Source: a virus. Taken from it: a stretch of 20,844 nt of DNA. Position numbers and translations under genes: made by a program. How positions within the stretch are numbered: the stretch's first letter is position 1; each line of letters starts with the position of its first letter. The DNA is taken from positions 1 to 20,844 of IMG/VR virus record IMGVR_UViG_3300050131_000330, one strand, 5' to 3'. Of the stretch, positions 1-7,733 are shown piece after piece. The notes under the pieces are model-generated. The model saw nothing but the letters and a program-made list of their open reading frames with translations, did not search any database and was not told the origin of the DNA.

Positions 1-1
1 C

Positions 2-1291
2 GGCGACCTCGGACTGTTGTTCAAGCAACAGAACGCACAAGGGCTGCAGTGGCTCTCCACTCGGATCGCGGGGCAGCTCGGCATCTCGGACAACATGATG
101 CTGGCGATCCGCAACGGGGAGTTCGCGGCGTTCTTCGCGAAGATGAACCAGGAGCTGGCGAAGTCCGGCTTCGACAAGACCGCCAAGGACGCCCACAGCT
201 TCTGGCAGCAGATCCGTGAGCTGGAGCCGGTGCTTGATCGCTTTGGGAACCAGGTTGTTGATGCGTTGCAGAACAAGTTCAAACTTTCCCTGGAGGGCAT
301 TAAGGCTTGGTTCGACGCAAACGGGGACCGGTTAGCCAAACGCATCGCGGACATCATTGCGACCGTTATTGATTGGGCGGAAAGGATTGTCACTGTCATC
401 GGCAAGGTCATAGCGAAGTTCGAGGAGTGGGACTCTAAGACCGACGGCTGGAGCACGAAGATCCTTGGGCTGCTGGTGGTTATGAAACTCCTCGGTGGAT
501 TCGAGATCATCGGCGGCATCTTGTCCCTCGCCGCTGCGTTCCTGCGCCTCGGCGCGGCGATCGACGTCGCGGCGACTGGCGGAGTGCTCGGCAGCCTCGC
601 GACGAAGGCCGGCGGGCTATTGGGTATTGGCGCCGGCATCGCCTTGCGCGGCGCGGGGGTCGCGGGTGCTGGGATTACTCTGGGCTGGCTGTTCGACAAG
701 CTGTTCCCCAACAACATCCTCGCCAAAGGCGGCTCCGCGCTGGGCGGCGCGCTGTTCGAGCACGGCGACCGCTACGGCGCCGCGATCCGCGACATGACGA
801 GCCTGGGGTGGTCGCACGAGCAGGCGGCCGCCTGGATCGCGAACTTCAACGCCGAGAGCGGCCTCAACCCCAACGCGACCGGGGACAACGGGCTCGGCTA
901 CGGCATCGGGCAATGGCACCCGGACCGGCAGGCGAAGTTTAAGGAGTTCGCCGGGCACGACATCCACGGCTCCACGATGCAGGAGCAGATGGCCTTCGCC
1001 TCCTACGAGGCGCGGCACGGGGCGGAGTGGCAGACGGGGGCGCTGCTGATGGCGGCGAAGAACAACGCGGCGCTATCCGCCGACATCATCTCCCGTCACG
1101 ACCTGCGCCCCGCGGACGCGGAGGGCGAGGCGCGCCGCCGCAGCGCGGACGCGGTGCAGCTGTCCCTGGCGACCACGATACACGTCAACGGCACGGCGGA
1201 CGCGAAGGAGACCGCCAAGCACGTGACCGACGCGCAGGAGCGGGTGGCCTCCGCGGTGCTGCGCAACATCCTCGGCGGCATGGCCTACTAG
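2..1291 (+). CDS. Tape measure protein, C-terminal part, with tail-lysozyme domain (5' partial)
   Basis: The reading frame is open from base 2, so the gene begins upstream of the window; the TTG at 17 is not a convincing start. About 429 residues are visible. The first third is helical and polar. A hydrophobic glycine/alanine-rich stretch at about 440-720 is typical of membrane-active parts of tape measure proteins. From about 760 to 1150 there is a lysozyme-like domain of the phage tail lysozyme type, containing AAAWIANFNAESGLNP and GYGIGQWH; the Glu codon at 854-856 is the expected general acid. Tape measure proteins set tail length and are ejected into the envelope, where such a domain would open the peptidoglycan locally. 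The Dit-like baseplate gene follows 7 bases later, as usual in myoviruses. The domain call is fairly secure; assignment to the tape measure protein rests on position and hydrophobic pattern. Confidence 0.8.
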   Translation, partial: GDLGLLFKQQNAQGLQWLSTRIAGQLGISDNMMLAIRNGEFAAFFAKMNQELAKSGFDKTAKDAHSFWQQIRELEPVLDRFGNQVVDALQNKFKLSLEGIKAWFDANGDRLAKRIADIIATVIDWAERIVTVIGKVIAKFEEWDSKTDGWSTKILGLLVVMKLLGGFEIIGGILSLAAAFLRLGAAIDVAATGGVLGSLATKAGGLLGIGAGIALRGAGVAGAGITLGWLFDKLFPNNILAKGGSALGGALFEHGDRYGAAIRDMTSLGWSHEQAAAWIANFNAESGLNPNATGDNGLGYGIGQWHPDRQAKFKEFAGHDIHGSTMQEQMAFASYEARHGAEWQTGALLMAAKNNAALSADIISRHDLRPADAEGEARRRSADAVQLSLATTIHVNGTADAKETAKHVTDAQERVASAVLRNILGGMAY

Positions 1292-1298
1292 CGCGCCG

Positions 1299-1922
1299 AT
1301 GCCAGGCCTAGTGACGGTAATCCCCGCCGGGAACATCGGCGGGATCGAAGTGGACGCGACGATCGAGGAGATCCACAGCAACTCGCTCCAAGTGACGGAG
1401 CACCCGGTGGAGGCCGGGGCGCTGATCACCGACCACAGCTTTAAGCGCCCCGTCGGGCTCGTGATGCGCTGCGGGTGGAGCAACTCCTCTGCTGCTGCGT
1501 TCAACGCGACCCTCACCGCGCTGTTTTCCGGCGGCGCTGTCGCGCTCTCGGACTACGTGAGCGGCGTCTACTCCCAGCTGCTCGCGCTGCAGGAGACCCG
1601 CGCGGTGTTCGCGGTGATGACGTCGATCTGCATGTACCAGAATATGCTGATGACGGACGTGCAGCTGCTACGGGACCAGAAGACGTCCCAGGCGCTGATG
1701 GTGACCGTCACCTTCCGCTCGGTCATCCTCGTCAGCACGCAGTCCACGACCCTGCCCGCGACGGCGGTGCAGAAGGACCCCGCCAGCAGCGCGGAGGTGC
1801 TGAACAACGGGACGCAGCAGCTGCAGCCCGGCACCCCGGCGCCGGGCGGCGCGGTGCCGCCGCAGATGTGGGTACAGGAAGTGACCGCGCGGGTGATGTC
1901 CCCCAACGAGGTCATCCCGTGA
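1299..1922 (+). CDS. Dit-like baseplate/tail protein
   Basis: This 207-residue protein starts at ATG 1299. Its N-terminal half reads as a Dit-like phage tail protein: a beta-strand around VDATIEEIHSNSLQVTEHPV, then GALITDHSFKRPVGLVMRC, the pattern seen in myovirus Dit-like proteins, where 'TEHPVE.GA.ITDH' precedes a strand. Such proteins join the tape measure/tube end to the baseplate hub. The C-terminal 50 residues are proline- and alanine-rich and probably flexible. The last codon overlaps the next gene as GTGA (GTG at 1919, TGA at 1920-1922), so the two are probably translationally coupled. Its place directly after the tape measure gene supports the call. No clear Shine-Dalgarno sequence precedes it, so coupling to the upstream gene is also likely. 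Confidence 0.7.
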   Translation: MPGLVTVIPAGNIGGIEVDATIEEIHSNSLQVTEHPVEAGALITDHSFKRPVGLVMRCGWSNSSAAAFNATLTALFSGGAVALSDYVSGVYSQLLALQETRAVFAVMTSICMYQNMLMTDVQLLRDQKTSQALMVTVTFRSVILVSTQSTTLPATAVQKDPASSAEVLNNGTQQLQPGTPAPGGAVPPQMWVQEVTARVMSPNEVIP

Positions 1923-4900
1923 GCCGCCTCATCCCCATCATTCGCGTTCCGCACCAGCGTCCGCCGCCGCCGCCCGCGCCCGTGCCGACCCCCACTCTGG
2001 GGACGCCGACCGTCGTCAGCACGAGCGAGATTGACGTCACCGCCGCCTACACCGGGCCGCCGTCGCTCGCGACGTTCACCTTCGAGTACTCTCAGGACCC
2101 GCTGTTCGGGTCCTTCGTGACGTTCGCGGTGCAGAGCGGCACGACCGCGCACGCGACGGGACTGGCGGCGGCGACGCTCTACTACTTCCGCGTCTTCGTG
2201 ACGACGACAGACTCACGCAACAGCGGGTTCTCCCTCACGCATAGCGCGACGACCAGCGCCGTGCCCATCGCGCTGATAAAGGTCAACCCGGGCCACTACC
2301 TCTGGTCCTACAACATCTCCGGCACCGGGCCTTCGAACCAGGGCGAGATGAACAACCTCGCCGACGCCCGCTCTGCCAATGTGCTGGGTGGTGCCTGGAT
2401 CTACCGCTGGGGGACTGTGCAGGCCGCCAAGGGCGTCTACGACTTTTCCTCCATCGGGACGGACTTCAACTACCTGCAGAGCAAGCGCCCCGGCGCGCGG
2501 TTCTGCGCGGCGTTCGCGACCCGCGTGTTCGGCGGCCCCTACACCGCCGCCACAACGGTGAGCGCGGGGTGGATCCCGGCCTACATCCTGAACAACTCCG
2601 TCTATGGCACCCCGGGCGGCGGCGCGGGGCCGAACGGCACGCAGTTCGGCTACACCCTGGGCGAGTACGCGTCCGGCTCCAACTACGGGCAGGTGGCGGC
2701 TTGCATCTGGCGCGCAGTCATAATGACTGAGAAGATCGCACTGTTCGTCAACTTCCTGAACTCCATCGTGCCGGACGGCAGCGGGCTCACCTGGAACAAG
2801 CACCCGCTGTTCGAGGCGATCATCGACTGGGACGAGTCCGTGCTCGCGCTCGCCGGCCCCAACGCGCCGCCCTCGGACTACAGCTGGTCGGCGCTGATGA
2901 CACAGTTGGAGGCCTGGTGGCAGCAGGTGACGGCCGCCGCGACGGAAACAAGCGTGCTGACGGCGCTGAATTTTGCGGCGCAGAACGGCGCGCCGGGGGA
3001 CATGCTGACGCTGCTGACCTCCGCTTACAACGCGCGCGCGGGCTTCTCCTGCCCGGACGTGAAGTACAACGACGCCATCGACGCGCAGCAGGCGTTCCAG
3101 GGCAAGGTCTACAACGGCACCGCGTGGGTCTCGGGCGGCACGAGCTTCAGCAACCGGATGGACTCCTCCCCGCAGGTGCAGCAGCCGGACTACAGCTCCG
3201 GGACCGTGGCGCAGATCTACTCTCAGTGCGAGCTGCTATCGCCCAACCGCATCTTCTGGGGCATGAAGACGGGGACGCCGGGGGATTGGTTCAGCCAAGT
3301 CATCCCCGTCATCAACGCCAACCCGACCCTCAACACCACCTGCCCGACCGAGTACGACGGCATGTGCCTCTCGGGCGGCAGCACCTTGCCCGCGCCCACC
3401 TGGTCCGCGGTCCCCGCGCTCAACTTCACGCAGGGCGTTGCGGGGACCTACAACCTGAACGCCTACTGCGCGAACGCGGTGTCGTTCGCGCTGCACAGTG
3501 GAACGCTGGAGACGGGCGTCAGCCTGAACCCATCGACCGGGGTCGTGAGCTACAACGGCACGAGCCCCGCGGCGGCGAGCGGGTCACTCGTGTTCGCCGC
3601 GACGAATGCGACGGGAAGCGCCAACAGCGCGTCCACCACGTCCAGCATCGTAGCGACCGCGCCGCCGCCAGTCTGGTCCGCGGTGCCCGCGCTCAACTTC
3701 GTGCAGGGAACGGCGTCCACTTACAACCTCAACTCCTACTGCGCGCACGCGAACTCCTTCGCGCTGGCCTCGGGGGCTCTGGAGACGGGGGTCACGCTGA
3801 ACGGGGCCACGGGCGTCCTCAGCTACAATGGCACGAGCCCCGTGGCCGCGAGCGGCGTGCTGGTGTTTGCCGCGACCAATACTGTTTCCACGGTGAACAG
3901 CGGGTCTACGAGTTCGGCGATCGTGGCGCCCGCGCCCGTGTGGTCGGCGCTGCCCGCGCTCAACTTCACGCAGGGCACTGCGGCCAGCTACAACCTCAAC
4001 TCCTACTGCACCAATGCCGCGTCCTTCGCGCTGCAGTCCGGGACGCTGGAGACAGGGGTGACGCTGAACGGCGCCACCGGCGTCGTCAGCTACAACGGCA
4101 CGAGCCCCGTGGCGGCCAGCGGCGCGCTGACCTTCCGCGCGACCAACGGGGTGGGGTCGACGGTGAGCGCCGCGACGACCTCGGCGATTTCGTCCTTCGT
4201 GTTCAACGTCTTCGTCTCCCCCACCGGCAACGACGCCAACCCGGGGACCCTCACCAGCCCCTGGGCGGTGACGTCGCTCATGGGCGCGACACAGAACGCC
4301 AACAACGTCGCGAACTTCAACGCCACGAAAGGCAAGTCTGTGGGCTTCCTGCCCGGCGTCTACAACGTCGGCGCTTTCATGAAGACCAACTCCTGGGAAG
4401 GCGCGCTGCAGATCCCCGGGGGCACTTCCGGGAGCCCAACGACCTGGGCCAGCTGTAACGCCTCGGGCGTCTACACTCCCGGCACCGCGACGATCAACGC
4501 CAAAACCGGCAGCGTGTTCGGCGGCTTCTCCAACGGCAGCCTCACCTACAACGGGCCGGTGTTGGCGAACACGCAGCCGCAGTCCGGGTCCGCGGGCTAC
4601 GCCTCGGGATACCTCACCCTTGACGGCCTCGTGTTCACTGGCTGGTGCTACAAGGCCATCCGCATCGGCGGCAACTCCTCGGGTGAGGGGCCTGCGAACG
4701 TGCAGGGCGTCACGGTGCAGAACTGCATTGGCACGGGCGGCGGCCACAACGCGGGGGACCCGACCGACAACTCTGGGTGGCTCTGGCTCGATTACTGCGT
4801 CGGCGCGGTCGACTTCAATAATTACGTGCACGACAACATCGGTTGCTCGGGCGCGAATAACTCGGACCATCAGTACTCGACGATCCTCTGGGCCTGCCAG

Positions 4901-5689
4901 GGCTGCAGCGTCAGCTACGATACGGTCGTCAACGCGGGCTACATTTGGGGCAAGGAGAAGTCGAACCAGGGCAACAACGTCCACCACAATTATGTGGACA
5001 GCTCGATGTACACGACGCAGTCGAGCGCGAACGGCATCTCGGATTTCACCGGCTCCCCGACTGCGGGCCTGACCCAGACGACGAACTTCCATCACAACAT
5101 TCTGAAGTCCAGCAGCTTCGGGGCGGTGCTCATCTCGACGCTCTCGCACTCGGGCGGATGGATTACGCCCGTCAACTTCTACAACAACACGATCATCATG
5201 AATTCGGGCGCCGGGGTTGTCGAAGCCGCTGTTTGGCTCGCCTCGATTGGCGTTACCGGGAACATCAAGTATTACAATAATATCTTGACGGGCGCGATCT
5301 CCGGCGACTACCGCATGATCGTGCTCGACCCACTGGGGCCGAACATTTGGGACTACAACGGGGTGCCGAGCGGCGCGACTTACTCCCTGGTGAGTAACTC
5401 CAACCCCGGCACCATCATAGCGAATTACTCCGGTATCGCCGCGGCGCAAGCGGGCGTGACGGCGAACGGCGGCATCACGATCGACGCGCACTCGGTCACG
5501 AACTCAGCGCCGAACTTTGTCGGCGGAACCCCCGCGCTGCCTTCGCAGGCCTACCAGCTCAACAGCGGCTCACCGTTCAAGACCACGGGCTCGACCGACG
5601 GCACCACGGGCGGCGCGCCGTGCGAGATGGGTGCGTGGGGCGGGGCCGCTCCGCCCGTCAATGTCGGGTACAACCCGGCGGTGACTTAA
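1919..5689 (+). CDS. Giant multidomain tail protein: Fn3, glycoside-hydrolase-like, three Ig-like repeats, right-handed beta-helix
   Basis: A 1256-residue protein. The start is the GTG at 1919 overlapping the Dit-like stop; the open frame upstream of it overlaps the Dit gene and is not coding. Domains in order: proline-rich N-terminus (8-25); fibronectin-III-like domain (about 25-115); a region of about 370 residues (117-490) resembling TIM-barrel glycoside hydrolases, with GAWIYRWGTVQAAKGVYDF near its start and E299 in HPLFEAIIDWDES as a possible acid/base; three tandem Ig-like (He_PIG-type) repeats of 89-91 residues (about 495-759); and a right-handed beta-helix (about 765-1245) opening with VSPTGNDANPG. 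The beta-helix is paralogous to the protein encoded at 15236-16810. It probably sits on the virion tail tip and binds or cleaves a host surface polysaccharide. Fn3, Ig-like and beta-helix calls are firm; the hydrolase call is tentative and its substrate unknown. Confidence 0.75.
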   Translation: MSRLIPIIRVPHQRPPPPPAPVPTPTLGTPTVVSTSEIDVTAAYTGPPSLATFTFEYSQDPLFGSFVTFAVQSGTTAHATGLAAATLYYFRVFVTTTDSRNSGFSLTHSATTSAVPIALIKVNPGHYLWSYNISGTGPSNQGEMNNLADARSANVLGGAWIYRWGTVQAAKGVYDFSSIGTDFNYLQSKRPGARFCAAFATRVFGGPYTAATTVSAGWIPAYILNNSVYGTPGGGAGPNGTQFGYTLGEYASGSNYGQVAACIWRAVIMTEKIALFVNFLNSIVPDGSGLTWNKHPLFEAIIDWDESVLALAGPNAPPSDYSWSALMTQLEAWWQQVTAAATETSVLTALNFAAQNGAPGDMLTLLTSAYNARAGFSCPDVKYNDAIDAQQAFQGKVYNGTAWVSGGTSFSNRMDSSPQVQQPDYSSGTVAQIYSQCELLSPNRIFWGMKTGTPGDWFSQVIPVINANPTLNTTCPTEYDGMCLSGGSTLPAPTWSAVPALNFTQGVAGTYNLNAYCANAVSFALHSGTLETGVSLNPSTGVVSYNGTSPAAASGSLVFAATNATGSANSASTTSSIVATAPPPVWSAVPALNFVQGTASTYNLNSYCAHANSFALASGALETGVTLNGATGVLSYNGTSPVAASGVLVFAATNTVSTVNSGSTSSAIVAPAPVWSALPALNFTQGTAASYNLNSYCTNAASFALQSGTLETGVTLNGATGVVSYNGTSPVAASGALTFRATNGVGSTVSAATTSAISSFVFNVFVSPTGNDANPGTLTSPWAVTSLMGATQNANNVANFNATKGKSVGFLPGVYNVGAFMKTNSWEGALQIPGGTSGSPTTWASCNASGVYTPGTATINAKTGSVFGGFSNGSLTYNGPVLANTQPQSGSAGYASGYLTLDGLVFTGWCYKAIRIGGNSSGEGPANVQGVTVQNCIGTGGGHNAGDPTDNSGWLWLDYCVGAVDFNNYVHDNIGCSGANNSDHQYSTILWACQGCSVSYDTVVNAGYIWGKEKSNQGNNVHHNYVDSSMYTTQSSANGISDFTGSPTAGLTQTTNFHHNILKSSSFGAVLISTLSHSGGWITPVNFYNNTIIMNSGAGVVEAAVWLASIGVTGNIKYYNNILTGAISGDYRMIVLDPLGPNIWDYNGVPSGATYSLVSNSNPGTIIANYSGIAAAQAGVTANGGITIDAHSVTNSAPNFVGGTPALPSQAYQLNSGSPFKTTGSTDGTTGGAPCEMGAWGGAAPPVNVGYNPAVT
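3398..4196 (+). repeat. Three tandem coding repeats of Ig-like domains
   Basis: Three copies of about 267-273 bases lie inside the 1256-residue protein gene. Units begin at the Trp codons at 3401, 3674 and 3941. Each encodes W-S-A-(V/L)-P-A-L-N-F-(T/V)-Q-G, then Y-N-L-N-(A/S)-Y-C, SFAL.SG.LETGV.LN, and SYNGTSP.AASG. At DNA level the block encoding SYNGTSP is almost identical in all three (around 3549, 3819 and 4089), which suggests recent tandem duplication or gene conversion. The protein pattern matches putative Ig (He_PIG-type) folds used as stalks in surface proteins. One Cys is conserved per unit (in YC). Confidence 0.85.
4211..5646 (+). repeat. Beta-helix module, copy A (dispersed intragenomic duplication)
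   Basis: This coding segment aligns collinearly, from VSPTGNDAN to GAWGG, with the segment at 15350-16729. Shared exact peptide blocks include NAGYIWGKE, NQGNNV, SSANG, GLTQTTN and GDYRM. DNA similarity is visible in places, for example around 4934-4980 compared with 16037-16086. The copies have diverged enough that the duplication is not very recent. Confidence 0.85.
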
Positions 5690-5691
5690 CC

Positions 5692-6453
5692 ATGTCCGTC
5701 TACACCGTCACCTTCTCCGGCATCAACCGCGCCGCGCCGAGCACCGCCGTCGGCGTGCCGACGATGGCGAACGCGGCGAACGCGCTCATCCTCTACGTCA
5801 CGGGGCTGGGGACCTTCGGCGCGCGTTCCCCGCCGACCGCGCCGGCGGGGTACGGTGCTTCGATCGCGCCTAACGTCAACTCGCCGGACATCGCGATCTA
5901 CCCGCGCATCGCGGTCGCGGCGAACGAGAGCCCGGGGAGTATCAACTGGTCGTCCGCTAATTCTAGCTATGCCTACGCGGTAATCTTGACGCCGCCGGTC
6001 GGATACACGGTGCCCGCGTTAGCTTCAATTCTGGACGTGCCCGGGACCGACTGGTCCACCACGTCAGTGTCCGCGTTCTCCTACTTCACGTCGATTGTTC
6101 CGGTTACCGCGGGGGATCTGCTGCTCGGCATCGGCCAGCGGATAAAGACCACTGCGACCAACGGCGCGACGATTGGGTCGATGTCGCACGACACGGCGTT
6201 CGGCGCACCGCTGTTCACCAACGTGGGCACAGGCGTCGGGCCGGCGGTGGTGGTGAACGGGTGGCAGCAGACGACCCCCACCGCGACGAACGCATCGGAC
6301 GCGCAGGTAATGTCAATCGCGGAGTCTTCCGGACTCAACGGGCAGACCGTGTTCCTCGCGCTCGCGGCCCCGGTGCCGATCGGGTCGCTGGGCGTGCAGT
6401 TCTCCCTCCGCGCCAAGCGCCGCATCGTGAGCACCGTTTCTTACCGTCGATAA
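5692..6453 (+). CDS. Beta-rich probable virion surface protein
   Basis: A 253-residue protein starting at ATG 5692, two bases after the stop of the giant tail protein. It has no signal peptide, membrane segment or cysteine cluster. The sequence is dominated by Ser/Thr/Ala/Val strands. The stretches ANALILYVTG, PPTAPAGYGA and TAGDLLLGIG recall the jelly-roll modules common in phage and bacterial surface proteins, where '.GDLLLA...' is followed by 'P.GW'. The pattern appears twice (about 30-100 and 125-210), suggesting two related halves. Its place between a giant adhesin-like protein and the plug gene implies a tail-tip accessory role. I cannot name a family with confidence; a host-binding or decoration protein is the best guess. 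Confidence 0.55.
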   Translation: MSVYTVTFSGINRAAPSTAVGVPTMANAANALILYVTGLGTFGARSPPTAPAGYGASIAPNVNSPDIAIYPRIAVAANESPGSINWSSANSSYAYAVILTPPVGYTVPALASILDVPGTDWSTTSVSAFSYFTSIVPVTAGDLLLGIGQRIKTTATNGATIGSMSHDTAFGAPLFTNVGTGVGPAVVVNGWQQTTPTATNASDAQVMSIAESSGLNGQTVFLALAAPVPIGSLGVQFSLRAKRRIVSTVSYRR

Positions 6454-6459
6454 ATTCTC

Positions 6460-6464
6460 AGGAG
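6460..6464 (+). promoter_or_regulatory. Ribosome binding site for the 152-residue protein gene
   Basis: AGGAG lies 10 bases before ATG 6475. It is one of the clearest Shine-Dalgarno sequences in the tail block and supports that start. Confidence 0.65.
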
Positions 6465-6474
6465 CCTGTAACTT

Positions 6475-6933
6475 ATGATCCCCGGACAAAAGTACACCGT
6501 CACGGTCCCCGCGGGCGTTGGGGTCGCGGCGCCGGCTTCCAACTTCGATCTGTTTCAGATTGCCCCCGGCGCCGGGGTGCCGCTCTACCTGCACCGGGTG
6601 ACGTGCTCGGCGGCGCAGGTGTCCGCGGTCTCTATCCCCATCGCGCTGATGCGCCGCAGCTCGGCTTCCACGGTGAACGTGGGGTCTGTGACCCCGGTGA
6701 ACGACTCCCCCGCGGGCCCGGCGGCCTCCGCGGTGATCACCTACTGCCTCACCACTTTGGGCTCGGCGGGGACGGTGATCGACGCGCCGATGTGGGAGGA
6801 GTTCGCTCCCTATGACTTCAACTACTACCCGGACGGGAAGATCATCGTCCCGGGCACCTGGTGCTGTCTCTACATGGCCAACACGGCGATCTTCCAGGCC
6901 GGCTTCACCATCGAGTTCACCGAGGTCAAGTAA
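6475..6933 (+). CDS. Small beta-rich hypothetical, probable virion protein
   Basis: A 152-residue protein starting at ATG 6475 with AGGAG 10 bases upstream. It has no signal peptide or membrane segment. Strand-rich sequence with short loops is visible: YTVTVPAGVG near the N-terminus, LYLHRVTCSAAQVSAVSIPI in the middle, and a C-terminal IIVPGTWCCLYMANTAI followed by GFTIEFTEVK. The last pattern (a 'VPGT..CLY.AN' turn then a terminal strand) is typical of a compact beta-sandwich. It is the third gene of the block inserted between the Dit-like and plug genes, so it may be a fibre tip, trimerisation or decoration protein working with the two genes before it. No family is recognised; it is likely real because of its ribosome site and clean fit between neighbours. 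Confidence 0.6.
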   Translation: MIPGQKYTVTVPAGVGVAAPASNFDLFQIAPGAGVPLYLHRVTCSAAQVSAVSIPIALMRRSSASTVNVGSVTPVNDSPAGPAASAVITYCLTTLGSAGTVIDAPMWEEFAPYDFNYYPDGKIIVPGTWCCLYMANTAIFQAGFTIEFTEVK

Positions 6934-6968
6934 ACCGACGAGCGCGTCTCTAGCGGGGTTCCAGCGCT

Positions 6969-7733
6969 GTGGCCGATTACGTACAGACAGTCGAGTTCAT
7001 CCCGCGCATAAAGAGCCGGGAGCTGCTGCTCGGTTACCTGGCGTCGACGACGCCGCACATTTCCCTCGTCGCGCTGACGCGGCGGTGGGACTTTGTTTAC
7101 CCCGATCCGGTTCACCCGCGGGTAAAGAACTACGCCTGGACGGCGCTGTTTGCATCATCGCCGGTTTTCGAAACCGTGCCGGACGTGGTCGGCGATCCGG
7201 TCGCGGTCGCCAACGGCATCCTCACCGGCGCCGGCTTCAACCTCGGCGCGCAGACGAGCGAGTACTCCGAGGACGTGCCCGCGGGCAACGTCATATCGCA
7301 GAACCCTGTGGCGGGCGCTATCGCGGGGCTGGGCACTTTAGTCTTCCTAGTCATTTCCGTCGGTGCGCCCCCCTCCCCGGCGGAGGTGCCGCCGACCGTC
7401 GCGCCGTTTCCGCCGACGTTCGAGATCCCTCTCCAGGTGGGGCAGCCGCAGGTGTTCGCCATCTCGCTCGGGCAGACCCCGTACCAGCTCACCTTCCGCT
7501 ACCGCAACGTGACGAACGGCGGGTGGGTGCTGGACATCGCGGACACCAACGGCAACGCCATCATCAGCGGCATCCCGCTCGTGACGGGGACCAACTTGCT
7601 CGCGCAGTACGCGTACCTGGACTTTGGCGGGGCGCTCTGGGTGCAGACGACGTCAGATCCGGACGCGGTGCCGACGTTTGAGAACCTCGGCGGGGACGCT
7701 TTAATTTGGTGGGTTCCGGATACTTTGCAATGA
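6969..7733 (+). CDS. Baseplate plug (Pam3 gp18/DUF6983-like) with an added N-terminal PASTA domain
   Basis: A 254-residue protein from GTG 6969. Residues 153-250 match the small plug protein of Pam3-like baseplates: IPLQVGQPQVFAISLG, LTFRYRNVTNGGWVLDIAD and GIPLVTG.NLLAQYAYL. That protein is usually only a little over 100 residues. Here it is preceded by a 68-residue unknown segment and by a well-formed PASTA domain at 69-132 (VPDVVGDPVAVANGILTGAG, VPAGNVISQNPVAG, LVISVG), joined by a proline-rich linker (133-152). The plug closes the hub before injection. PASTA domains usually occur in penicillin-binding proteins and Ser/Thr kinases, where some bind muropeptides. The fusion could help the tail tip dock on cell wall, which is inference. 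The stop overlaps the hub start as ATGA. Confidence 0.8.
   Translation: MADYVQTVEFIPRIKSRELLLGYLASTTPHISLVALTRRWDFVYPDPVHPRVKNYAWTALFASSPVFETVPDVVGDPVAVANGILTGAGFNLGAQTSEYSEDVPAGNVISQNPVAGAIAGLGTLVFLVISVGAPPSPAEVPPTVAPFPPTFEIPLQVGQPQVFAISLGQTPYQLTFRYRNVTNGGWVLDIADTNGNAIISGIPLVTGTNLLAQYAYLDFGGALWVQTTSDPDAVPTFENLGGDALIWWVPDTLQ

Noticed and set aside
17-19. TTG as start of the first gene
   Set aside because: The frame is open to the window edge and the protein is too short for a tape measure protein, so the gene is 5' truncated by the window.
1475-1918. N-terminal extension of the giant tail protein frame
   Set aside because: It overlaps the Dit-like gene almost fully and encodes Arg/Ala-rich shadow sequence; the GTG at 1919 overlapping the Dit stop is the natural start.
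3398-4196. CRISPR-like repeat array
   Set aside because: The three repeats are long, in frame and encode Ig-like domains; there are no short repeats with unique spacers.
2917-4458. 513-codon open frame on the + strand in another phase
   Set aside because: Arg/Gln/His-rich shadow inside the giant tail gene; the in-frame protein carries clear domains instead.
3584-5491. 635-codon open frame on the minus strand
   Set aside because: Arg/Val/Gly-rich antisense shadow of the giant tail gene, caused by GC-rich codon bias; no recognisable domain or ribosome site.
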